From Drosophila persimilis (lineage: Eukaryota > Arthropoda > Insecta > Diptera > Drosophilidae), in assembly GCF_003286085.1 (NCBI RefSeq), contig NW_020825367.1, positions 248,001 through 312,000 of the forward strand: a stretch of DNA of 64,000 bases. Reading direction: 5' to 3'. The notes under the pieces are model-generated. The model worked only from the letters and a program-made list of their open reading frames with translations. It did no database searches and was not told the origin of the DNA. Shown in pieces: positions 40,719 through 50,159 of this stretch. Each line of letters opens with the position of its first letter. The first letter of the stretch is position 1. The position numbers and the translations under genes were made by a program.

Positions 40719-40848
40719 ATGCCCGAAAATGCACTAAAAAATACCTGGTGGCGCGTAAGTTCAAAAACTGTTATCCTAAATGTTTGGATATGATTGAAAA
40801 GTGATGTTTAACTGACAGAAATATCTAGACACACCATGCCATGCTTGA
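40719..40848 (+). CDS. Candidate spliced micropeptide (uncertain)
   Basis: Six bases after motif 7 an ATG opens MPENALKNTWWR, ending exactly at a consensus donor (gtaagt, 40755). With the acceptor ctgacag at 40816-40818 the frame continues KYLDTPCHA and stops (21 aa). With a second acceptor (ccattttag, ending 40873) it reads VLIHCLMAMLVG and stops at about 24 aa. The promoter element, start codon and donor together are suggestive, but the peptide is tiny and I do not recognise it. It may be only a 5-prime leader or chance. Confidence 0.2.
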
Positions 40849-40873
40849 ATGCTGTACCGCATTCCATTTTAGG

Positions 40874-41364
40874 TGTTAATACACTGCCTAATGGCCATGC
40901 TCGTTGGCTAAGGCTGCAATGTCAGGCCGCTAATTAAAGTTTAGCAGAGGATGGAAGAGTTCGTTCGTTCGCGGCTAATGGCCTACACAAATAGAATCAT
41001 CCAGAACCAAGGAAATGCCGATTAGCAAAAACAGAAACCACAAATTTTGGGGAAACAGCCGCCAAGAGAGACGTCAAGTCAACAAATGGTCCAAATACTG
41101 ATACTTTAAAGTTTAAACTCAACAATGGAACCGCAAGAGCAGCCACAAAATGAAATATGTAGTCCGGTATGGGCTTTTGTTATTGCCTCAGATGCGTGGT
41201 ACACTTAAATCACATTTAATAGTCCAAACAAATTGATTGCCCGCGCCCCTCCCACTCCACTTCACTCCACTCCACTCCTCTCCGATTCACGAGATCGTCG
41301 AGCCGCCACCGCGTTGTTTTAATTTCTATGAAAGACGACCGGGCTGGGCCGTCGAGCGACTGAC
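40874..41364. other. Spacer upstream of LK-peptide gene A
   Basis: Unique non-coding DNA containing a C-rich tract with repeated 'cactccact' (41250-41284). No gene is seen. It presumably holds the control sites of the peptide gene. Confidence 0.5.
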
Positions 41365-41400
41365 TATAAATAGTTGGGCAGCCGGGTCTGGTGTTCAGTG
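41365..41400 (+). promoter_or_regulatory. TATA box and initiator of LK-peptide gene A
   Basis: TATAAATA at 41365-41372 and an initiator TCAGTG at 41395-41400 have the ideal spacing, putting the start at A41397. A TATA/Inr promoter suggests regulated rather than housekeeping expression. Confidence 0.85.
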
Positions 41401-41457
41401 CAAGCAGGTCTGTCAACGACATCCCATCAATCCCAGCTCCAAACATCCGCAGTCAAC

Positions 41458-41743
41458 ATGAAGTTCTTGCTCCTGGTGCGTCTCCCAACACACACAAAAC
41501 TGGATAATCATTACCCCCATCCAACATCGACTATCGAACATCCACTAACCACGGACTACCTTTTGATTACAGAGCGTGTTCCTTTGCCTGGTCGTGTGCT
41601 TCATGGCCACCAGTGCGGTGCCCATCGAGGAGTCCATACCCGAAGGTCTCGAGGGTCCTGGCAGTGACACCTTCAACCCCTCAGACGATCAGTCCTTCCT
41701 GCTCAAGCTGAAGCTGCTCAAGAAGCTCCTGTTCTTGGGCTAA
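41458..41743 (+). CDS. Secreted LK-rich peptide A, AMP-like precursor
   Basis: Exons 41458-41475 and 41573-41743 give 62 aa. The first exon holds only six codons (MKFLLL), and the intron is 97 bp (gtgcgt...gattacag). A clear signal peptide ends near CFMATSA-VP. An acidic segment follows (PIEESIPEGLEGPGSDTF, then NPSDD). The C-terminal ~17 residues are leucine/lysine rich with no acidic residue (QSFLLKLKLLKKLLFLG). Signal, acidic pro-part and cationic amphipathic end are the plan of many linear antimicrobial peptide precursors. There are no cysteines in the mature part. I do not recognise a named family. Gene B, on the opposite strand, is its paralogue. It could alternatively be a seminal or epithelial secreted peptide. 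No NF-kB-type site was noticed. Confidence 0.85.
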
Positions 41744-42453
41744 GAGATGAGATTCCTCCATGCATTCGGCTATGGATGTTTTTTTTTTTGGTAGCTTAAC
41801 TTTGTGTCTAGGTTTTTTAAGAAAAAATACAAAATTAAATGAAATGCAAGCATTTGATAAACTAATCTCATTGTGTGTTCGTTCTAACTGGCGTAGATGG
41901 TTGATAGTGCGAGAAGTGCGAGAGGAGAGCCCAGTTTGTTTCTTCAGTCATTTGTTTGTCAAAACTGAAGCAGAAGCGGGCCTCTCTTTTGGGAGAAGAT
42001 TAGGAAATAGACATGAATACAAATATTTCGCAAGAATCTACAGAATAACTCCTGCTCTTCCTTCCAGAGATTAACCAAAAGACCAAAGGCATTTGTTCAG
42101 AAGGATCTTTATATCAAGCTGATCATTAAATCATTTCAAGGAAACTTTTCAACCTAACCTCAAGGAAACTTCAGAATGCTTTATAGACCACAAGTAGAAC
42201 TGGTTCCCATCATAAACAAGAAAAATAAAGGAATTCCCCATTAAAATCAGATCGATGAATCATTTAAAAGCTTGGTATGGATAGTATGGAATTATGGAAT
42301 TATCTAAGTAAAACGGGTTAAACGTTGTTGAGTGCAGTAGCTTGATGCTGTTGTTGTTGTTGTTGTGTTGTTGTGGTTTGGATGGACTAGATTCGGAGCT
42401 GATCTGAGCTGAATGATATACTATAGGTATGTATATGGCACACATCCTTTCCT
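41744..42453. other. Spacer between the convergent peptide genes
   Basis: AT-rich DNA with 3-prime flanks of both genes and a (gtt)n tract at 42350-42376. No gene is seen. Confidence 0.6.
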
Positions 42454-42761
42454 CTAACCCAACAATTTCTTCAGCTTGAGCAGCTTCTTCAGCTTGAAGA
42501 TGGCTTGCGGATCCTGGGGACGCTGCACATCATCGAAAGCCGGCTGATAGATGTTATCTCCGATCAAGGACTCATCCACGGGCACTGCAGACACCAGAGC
42601 AATGGCCAGCAGGCACACAAACAGGGTCTAAAGTGGGGAAATATTGTATGTAATCCAGTAATATTATTGGGGGAGGATACTGAGGAGTACTGAGTACTGC
42701 TTCTCATTCTCCTTCGCCTCCAACTCTGATTCCGAAGTCTTACCAAGGCGAGGTACTTCAT
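42454..42761 (-). CDS. Secreted LK-rich peptide B, paralogue of A
   Basis: Exons 42761-42744 and 42627-42454 give 63 aa. As in gene A, the first exon is just six codons (MKYLAL), and the intron is 116 bp (gtaaga...cactttag). The signal peptide ends near LVSA-VP. The pro-part is acidic (VPVDESLIGDNIYQPAFDDV). The C-terminus is strongly cationic: AIFKLKKLLKLKKLLG has six lysines and no acidic residue, with KLKKLL repeated twice. The same intron position, the shared 'VP.(D/E)ES' after the signal and the LK-rich ending show common descent with gene A by an inverted duplication. The function as an antimicrobial peptide is inferred from composition only. Confidence 0.85.
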
Positions 42762-42819
42762 GATTGTTGGGTGTTGTCTTGGGTAGATGTTGCGCTGGTT
42801 AATCCAAAAATTGACTGCA

Positions 42820-42851
42820 ACTGGTAGCTTCTGGGGCCTGTGGCTTTTATA
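42820..42851 (-). promoter_or_regulatory. TATA box and initiator of LK-peptide gene B
   Basis: On the minus strand TATAAAA (42851-42845) lies 25-30 bases before an initiator-like ACCAGT (42825-42820), followed by a ~60-base leader to the ATG at 42761. Confidence 0.75.
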
Positions 42852-44141
42852 GCACCCAAAAACAGTGGCTCGAGGGAGATGATGATATGTAAACTGCAGA
42901 CTGCAGTGGAGAAGTGGACAAATAAGCGATACATAAACAAAACAAAGACAGACACAAAACAAGAAAACCAAACAAAACGAAACATGGCCAAAAACATCTG
43001 CAGGCCAGAGGCCAGATCGGGGAGGGGGGCAAGGCCCTGTCTGGCAGGTGTCGTGTCTGTCGAGTCTCTGTGCAAATCAGGCTTATGCTCGTCTTTAAAC
43101 AGCAAAAACTAAACCAACGGCTAAAAGCCCCGAAACCAAAGCCATGCCCTGTTCACTTAGGTGGCATATCTTCTGTTTATCAGAGGGGGTGGGGGGGGGG
43201 GGGGGAGGTCCACTGAATAAGTTGGATCGTTGATTAAACACTGAGTAATACTAAGTAAATGAAAAAGCTGCTCAACTGAAGGCCACTCTGGAAGTTGGTC
43301 AGGCAAGAAGAAGACTATTGAGATCACACAAAAAAGATTCCACCATTCAGTTATCACTATTATAGGCCCCCTCTAAACACTTTAACACCTTCAAGTTCAA
43401 GAACGATATTGCGGATATTGTTTACCTTTCCATGCCTGATTGATCAATGGCCAAGCCAATTAAAACAAATGATAGCCGGACAGAATGAGAGTGAAGATCA
43501 AGATCCATAAATATTTGACACTTCTAATAGCCATCAATCGTGAAGATCCGATCACTAAATCAATACAAAATAAAATAGCAAAGCAAAGTAAACGTTCGAT
43601 TTTGAATTCGAGTTTTGGGCTGGGCGGAGGCCAGCATTAGTGCCAAGTCATGCTGGAAGCCAGGTCATCCATGACGATGAGGTTGCAGCTTATCCGTACT
43701 AGAAGAAGAAAAACCGGAAACATTCGCCCAGCAGCCGCAGCCGCTCTAGATATGTTAATTTAATGGATTTTGAGAATGAACAGATGGCAATGCCACCAGT
43801 TGTCACAAATTCCGTAAATTGATATAGATATATGCATATATATTGTAGTAAATGTATACCAAATGCATATCATATCAAGTATCAGCTGTGCAACAATGGA
43901 TCATTGTCGTCTGCCTGTAGCTGAGCGGTATATTTCCCATGCCCCTGGGGATTTCAATTAAGTTGGCATGGGCCTGGCTCTGGCCATGTGGAGATGTGTC
44001 AATTTGTGTTTAAACTGTTTCGGAGATGGCAATAAATTTTGATTTCGCACAGAAAAGATGATGAAAGAAAGATATCGTAGTCAACTGTTACGGCAGGTCT
44101 AAGGCGTGGAACCAATGATATAATATATGAATGGTCAAAAC
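42852..44141. other. Non-coding spacer with a G-run
   Basis: Unique DNA between peptide B and the DUF1091 gene. It contains a run of about 20 guanines at 43185-43208, a potential quadruplex or slippage site. Otherwise it is AT-rich, with no exon-like frame seen. Confidence 0.6.
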
Positions 44142-45192
44142 TTATTCATTGTCATCCATACTATCGGAAACATCTTCGGACTCCTCCATCGGAGGCTCTT
44201 CCATCGGAGGCTCTTCCATCGGAGGCTCTTCCTGCGGAAGCTCTTCCTTCGGAGGCTCTTCCTTCCGAGGCTCTTCCTTCGGAGGCTCTTCCTTCGGAGG
44301 CTCTTCCTTCGGAGGCTCTTCCTTCGGAGGCTCTTCCTTCGGAGGCTTTTCCTTCGGAGGCTCTTCCTTCGGAGGCACTTCCTTTGGAGGCTCTTCCATC
44401 GGAGGATCGTCCTTCGGAGGCTCTTCCTGCGGAGGCTCTTCCTTCGGAGGCTCTTCCTTTGGAGGCTCTTCCTTCGGAGGCTCTTCCTTCCGAGGCTCTT
44501 CCTTCGGAGGCTCTTCTTTCGGAGGCTCTACCTGCTGGGGCTCCTCCACACTGTTATTCAGATCTGATTTCACTACATAGCCCGGCGGGGTTGTCATGCT
44601 AAACTTGATTCTGCAGGTAACCAATTTGATGACCTCCTCGTAAACCTGCACCAGTTCCAGCATTGCCAGATATCTGCCATCGGGCACGCGAAAGGGAACG
44701 AACTTCACATCAATGGCACTGTTCGCCACGTAGTAGAATCCGGGAACGAGCGGACAGGATATGAAGAAGGTGGACGGCAGCAGACTCTCCCCTTGGCCAT
44801 GATCCGTTGAGATATTCCGCAGCGAGTCGAGTACCTTGCACAGGTCCATATTCTTCAAGCGCATCAGATCGCTGAAGTCCGAGCCCCCAGGCGTGTCGGA
44901 GAGCTTTCTCAGGAAGATATGCATCAGCAGTTTGCCGGCAAAGGGCACTTTTATGGTCAGATTGAAGTTGATGGCCTCCAGGTGATCGACGCTGGTGCTT
45001 ACATAGATCTCGTCGGGCACAAAAGAGTGCACGTGCAGCTTATCGATTTGCAGAAACAGCTGGGAATCAATTGAAAACGATCAATCTCTGATACTGGTAG
45101 GGCTTATGCTTATGCTTCGATAGGAGACTCACGCAGGTGGCCTGTGCTGATATGCAAATGATGCCCAAGGCCAGACGTCGCAGAGGCACCAT
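44142..45192 (-). CDS. DUF1091-type secreted protein with (EEPPK)n tail
   Basis: Exons 45192-45133 and 45059-44142 give 325 aa. Exon 1 encodes exactly a signal peptide (MVPLRRLALGIICISAQ...). The next ~170 residues resemble the insect DUF1091 family: hydrophobic strands, DLCKVLDSLR, FISCPLVPGFYYVANSAIDV and VPDGRYLAMLELVQ. This family has an ML/MD-2-like fold and mostly unknown roles in secretion or chemosensation. From about residue 190 the protein becomes about 24 copies of the pentapeptide EEPPK with small changes (EEPPM, EEPRK, DDPPM), ending EDVSDSMDDNE. DUF1091 proteins are normally only about 160-190 aa, so the tail is an addition. An upstream in-frame ATG (45255) exists, but 45192 directly precedes the signal peptide. 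Confidence 0.85.
44173..44545 (-). repeat. 15-bp coding minisatellite (EEPPK units)
   Basis: A tandem 15-bp repeat (minus strand unit gaagagcctccgaag) of about 24 copies lies within the DUF1091 gene. Because the unit is a multiple of three, copy changes keep the frame. Plus-strand frames over it are also open, but only as a by-product. Confidence 0.95.
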
Positions 45193-46089
45193 GGCCCATG
45201 GGTTTATGGTTTTCAGCGGATCAATGGGAACTAACCGCCCGAAATTCGGCGACATTTGCGGATTGAGAAATTAGCCTCGTTTTTGGTCTATTTAGTCAGG
45301 CCACGTTGAATTCGCTAATGGGTTTTTTTCGGTTAGATTCTTATCGAGCATGACCCTAACAATGATTGCATACCGTATGAGGGCAGGGCGCACAGATCGG
45401 GCAGATCGGGCGTATGCGTGACTGAATATGATCAAATCACATCTAGCTTTTTAATAGTTTTTTTGATGTTTAACAAGATGTAAATTACGGCCAACTCAAT
45501 GGACATGCCCGCAACATGGAGCTTAACGACTCCACTCCGCGGAGCCTGGAACCAGTGGCAATGATGAACTTGAACCAAAAAAATAACTGAAAAGTTTGCC
45601 CTGTAAACGGACATAAATTGTGCCGTTGACGCCGCTGCCACTGCCGCTGCCCGGCGTGACCCAAAAGTTGAAAAGTGAACCGAACAAAAGTCTCAGATAA
45701 ATCATCCCAAACGAAAAATATATGTACACACACACACATACATACATACATACTTACATATAGGAATGTATGCCAGTGGACCATAAATTCAAGCATTTTT
45801 ATTGCAATTTGCTTGTTTGTACCAAAAACAAGTGCAAACAACGGACCAAGCAGCAGAAGCAGCGGCAGAAGCAGCAGCAGAAGCAAACGTAACAATCAAC
45901 AAATGCTGCCTTAAGCCGCAAAGTACAGTGAAAGTGACGTAATGCGATGGCAGCAGCAACAGCAACAAAAGATGTATAAAACCATTAAACAACGACAACA
46001 AAGTACAGAGAAACAGAGAGTGAGAGAGCGAGCAAGAGCTTCGGCGAGAGCACACGAAAGTCAAGCTAGCTTCGGTGAACCGAGGCTTT

Positions 46090-46215
46090 GATACCCTTGC
46101 GGATGGCCTCTTACTATGGCAGCTATGGCATAGGCGAATCTACTCTTGACTACTCATAGATAAACCTGAAGTATGGCCTCTACTTTTGATGCCGATCAGC
46201 AATATATATACAGAG
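46090..46215 (+). mobile_element. Decayed DINE-1/INE-1-like fragment
   Basis: The segment begins 'gatacccttgcgg', like the 'TATACCCTTGCAGAGGG' end of DINE-1 (non-autonomous Helitron-like) elements. It also contains 'gatcagcaatatatata', another common internal part. It is strongly degraded. Confidence 0.35.
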
Positions 46216-47923
46216 TTTATATTCTGGGAGAATAATGCCTTCTCTGAGTGGCAAAACTTCTAGCTCAATCATAATACTCTCACTGTAAAAAACAAAGAGT
46301 AAGAGCGCAAAAAATGTCAATGTCGAAGCAGAGGATGCAGAAGCAGAGCGTCACCAGCTGACCCGTGGATAAATGAGGAGGAAGGAATGGGGAAGGGAAG
46401 CGAGGCAACAGTGGATTGGATAAAGCGCAAACAGCAGCAGAGCAGCAGAGCAGGCACTGCATGAGCGCAAGCTAAAGGTTGTTTGTGCATGAGAGAGCAT
46501 TGGCGATGGCTCGGCACCGACTGCTGTCGTGGTCTGATCGGATAGAGGAAGAGGAAGGGAATAGAATCAATCAATAGCTATAACACAGGAAGATCCGCCC
46601 AATAAATGCATGTATCTCTATGTATTACAGATCACCCACAGCAAACAGCCCACAGCCCCACGCCTCACGCGGTCATCTCTGAGGCAGCGCTCCGCTGCTG
46701 GGGGTTTTCGCGCAACATAAAAAAGTTTCACATGCATCGGATGTCGGCTTACATTTTATTTACTTCTTTTCCTTTGCCCTGCGCTTCGGTTTCTGTAAAC
46801 TTTATGCGCTCCACGTTTTTTTTTATCGCCTGCATTTACAATTCAATGTCACGCCGGCCCGTTCCCGGGACCGGGCCTTACGTGGCTTTTGTTTCTCTTT
46901 TGAAATAAGCGCCAAATAAACCAGAAGAAGAAGCTGCAACAGATTGTAAGATCTTTTGCAGCGTAACCGGTTGCAACCTCCTTTAACGCTTGGCCGCAGA
47001 CAATGCAGTTTCAATGTTAAATTTAGCCCGCAACCTGACCTTGAGACTTCAGCTGCGCCTGCAACTGTCGTCCACTGAGGCTGTGGCGGTGGCTGCTGCT
47101 GCGGCTGCGGCTGTTGTACGAGTATTATTTATGCTCGCATGGCCCATCAAGTTTTATGAACTTGCCTGGTCGATAATAATTGTTATTAAACCAAAACATA
47201 ATGTACTTTGTGGAGATGGAAGTGCTTGGTTGGTTGGTTGGTTGGGGCAAGTGGCGATCATCAACAGTCTAGATTGTTCTCCATGCGATCGTCTTTGTTG
47301 TTTCGCTTGAATGAAGGTCGTTTACAGGAAGTTGCTAAGAGTCAGTGTTATGTTACGCTCAGCAGTGTTGGTCAACTGAGTTTGAGTGCTTTCGAGGTTC
47401 AGTGTCTTTGAATTCCGAAGCGAGACAGATAGTTCCATAGCTAATTCTGAGCATCTTTAAATGTAAAACCAACCTTCAGCAAAAGCAAATCTAGGTTTAT
47501 GGGATTATGTTGAAAAAAAACCATTAAATATTTGCATGGTTTTTGCAGTGCATACAGCGATATCCAAGGCTGGTTAATACAAAAGTTTACGCTATGTTTG
47601 GAGGTTATGGCGATTTTTGTAAGCACACGTAAGCATTTCTGTGTTGTGAATTCTAAGAGAATGCGGCCCGGGAACTCTGACATTTTTGAAGTGTAACTAT
47701 CCATGGAACTATCTGGGCGAAAAGACCTAGGAATAGCTGTATGACACTAGACTTTGCTAACTGATAAGCTGGAAAAACAGAGCCAGCCTTGCGGGAGAAG
47801 CATGCAGAGAGAGCGAGAGATATATATGTATGCGTCCAGCGTATGAGCTGGGAGCAGCGCTGCGGCAGAGATTATCGATGGCTGGCTGGCTGTGGGTGGG
47901 AAAGCATAATTTTGCCGATTGTT

Positions 47924-47931
47924 TATCGATA
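47924..47931. promoter_or_regulatory. DRE/BEAF-type TATCGATA site
   Basis: A perfect TATCGATA lies about 50 bp from a second ATCGAT (47874). Paired CGATA motifs suggest DREF or BEAF-32 binding. No nearby gene start is visible. Confidence 0.35.
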
Positions 47932-48677
47932 AGCGTTTCCAATTCTGAGAAAAGTCCGCCTCAAACTTCTACCAAACTTCATTCTTGGGTTCATTGACTA
48001 CAGAAATAAACCCTCGACTATTAAGTATCTAGGTTTATGTGCCTATCTGGAAAACAACACTTTGCAACAGCATGAGAATATTTTTCATGACGAATCTTTG
48101 ACACACAAGCGATCGCACCTCACGTTCCACTGATTTTGAACAGAGATCAATGCTGAGTGATGTAATTAAAGGGGGTATCGTCGGGGGAGGGGAGCAATTT
48201 CAAATACCTTTTAATCGCATATTCATATTTCTGTGCTGTTTTGTTGATTTAGCACTTGAGACTTTTGTTTTTACATCCCAGCCGGCCGCCACTCGAGCGA
48301 TGTTTGTATATGTATATGCGCGTATGTACATACATACATATGTATAAAGTCGAGCTATAGCCCCGATATACTATAGTGGCAAAAGTGTGGCCAAAGATAA
48401 AATGCAAATTCCCGTTAATTGAATGCCAAACAAAAGCGCAGTGGCAGTGGCAGTGGCAGCAGGGAGAGATAGACAGGGCGACAGAGAGACAGAGAGGGGG
48501 CTGAAGCGAAATCGTGTTTGAAAAATCAATTAGCAGCATAAAATGCTTTTTGGGGGGCGGCGGGGGCTTAAAGCCGTACCTGGGTTAGTTTTTGTAATAG
48601 TCTTTGTTGCTCTTCCATGGGGCTATCACTTGGCTCTTGCCTGTTAAAGCGGAGCAACAGAGAACGACAGACAGGAC

Positions 48678-48705
48678 AGGGTAGGGTAGGGTAGGGTAGG
48701 GTAGA
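48678..48705 (+). repeat. (GGTAG)n G-rich array
   Basis: About five copies of ggtag in tandem, with GGG runs every five bases on the plus strand, are able in principle to form a G-quadruplex. They are not a telomeric sequence in flies. Confidence 0.9.
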
Positions 48706-49030
48706 GTAAATCCCCTCTCGGCCATATCTAGAGAATGGCTGAAAGAGAAAGAGAGAGAGAGAAAACAGGGCAGGGGAGGAAAAGCAGTGGAAAACCGCAG
48801 CTGCTGCTTTAAATTTATGCCAACGCGGCATTAGAAGCATGGCTTGCGGTTAAATGGGTAGTACGGCAGTGGGTGGTGGGGTGGTGGGGTGGTGCTGTGG
48901 CGGGGTAGTGGGTGCAAGATAGACGGCAGTTGTATAGGGTGCAGGGGGGTGTGTTCCCCTATAGTCAGCCATATTGGCTAGGTATTGGTAACATGTCCGT
49001 GCATGTCTGTGCAGGTCTCTGTCGGTGCCT

Positions 49031-49070
49031 GCGTGTGTGTGTGTGTGTGTGTGTGGGTGTGGGTGAGTGT
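49031..49070 (+). repeat. (GT)n microsatellite
   Basis: A GT dinucleotide run of about 12 uninterrupted repeats with interrupted continuation. A second long (GT)n lies at 57551-57586. Confidence 0.95.
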
Positions 49071-50145
49071 GCGAAATGCAAGAAATCAAGGCTTTAGTTG
49101 CGGCGGTCGCAACGAAAAATGGCGAAGCGCTTTATGAATATTTATAACACAATGGAGCATGAAAAAGTTCGTTCAGAGGTAAGAGGAGACTGAGGAGAGA
49201 GGGAGGGAATAGGGGGCGATTGAATGCATACATATGTATATGCATTGAGGCGTTGGGCGTTGGGCGTGTCCTGGTCCGGGTTCAACCGACTGTTATCGAT
49301 ATCAATGCCGGCAATTGACAGGGACATGGCTCCATAAAAGGATCAAGGGCCACAAGGAAGAACGAGTAAACGGAGTTAAGCGATGTTCCGGGTTAAGGCG
49401 AGAAGGTTTTCGAGTATTCCGATTAATAATCGATAGTATCTTAAGCTTAGCTGGGTTTTCCCTCTTCCCAGCACGCCTCTGTCGAGCATCTCCTCCGAAA
49501 AGCTGCTCTCGACTTACAATGCAAATGAAAATGCCAAAAGCAGGGAAAGTGCTGCCACTCGATGCACTGCTCCTGCTCCCGCTCCGGCTCCGGCTCCTGC
49601 TCCTGCTTCCTGTGCATTCATCCTCGCATTTAGATTGCCAATAAATTAATACTCGCACTCGTACTCGTACTCGTGCTCGCAATGAGGGTATCGTTACAGA
49701 GAGCAAACAGAGTGCTTGAGCGAAGGGAAATAAGACTGACATACATTTCGCAAAAATATTTAATTTTGCAAAATGCCAATCGAACTAAGCATCTAACCCA
49801 ACACACCCCCACCCACCCACCCGCTCACACACACACACACATACTAGCAACCCAAAACTTATCTCCATTTACACACTTTGGCGCTTAAAATTGCGCATAC
49901 GCAGTGTTGCCCATACCCTACCCCTTCCCTTCCCACCCCCCGTCACCGTAAAAAATTAATCAAATTCCAATGAAAAGATATGGCTGCCAGCAGCAAAAAC
50001 TTTTAAATTAAAAAAACTGTACCAGAAATTATGAAATTTGCAATTTCAGTTCAAATATTGATTGTTAAAGAGAGGCTTCGTACCTCCCCACCCCCACACA
50101 CCACCCATTTCCATGGACTTGGGGACTGTCCGGAGCACGTGCACG

Positions 50146-50159
50146 GCGCCATCTAGCGG
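50146..50159 (+). promoter_or_regulatory. CTCF-like insulator motif
   Basis: GCGCCATCTAGCGG matches 13 of 14 positions of the reverse-complement CTCF core (SYGCCMYCTRSTGG). CTCF marks insulators and domain borders in flies. It is a lone motif match, so binding is a prediction. Confidence 0.45.

Larger units (their letters stand above)
45193..50145. other. Gene-free, microsatellite-rich region, part 1
   Basis: No convincing exon seen. Notable items: (AC)n(ATAC)n at 45725-45753, CAG-rich DNA at 45845-45890, a DINE-1-like remnant near 46090-46215, a near-perfect 22-bp palindrome at 46856-46877, (TTGG)n at 47225-47246, TATCGATA at 47924, a GGTAG array at 48678-48705, (GT)n at 49031-49070 and CT/CG-rich triplet-like tracts at 49575-49680. 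Apparent frames of 100-150 codons are low-complexity. Confidence 0.6.

Noticed and set aside
44127-44602. Plus-strand frames of 70-150 codons over the EEPPK minisatellite
   Set aside because: They are shadows of the 15-bp coding repeat; the minus strand carries the signal peptide and the conserved domain.
48678-48705. Telomere-like repeat
   Set aside because: Drosophila lacks short telomerase repeats; this is an ordinary G-rich microsatellite.
49302-49742. 146-codon minus-strand frame with Arg/Ser repeats
   Set aside because: Produced by (cggctc)n-like tandem repeats; no other gene evidence.
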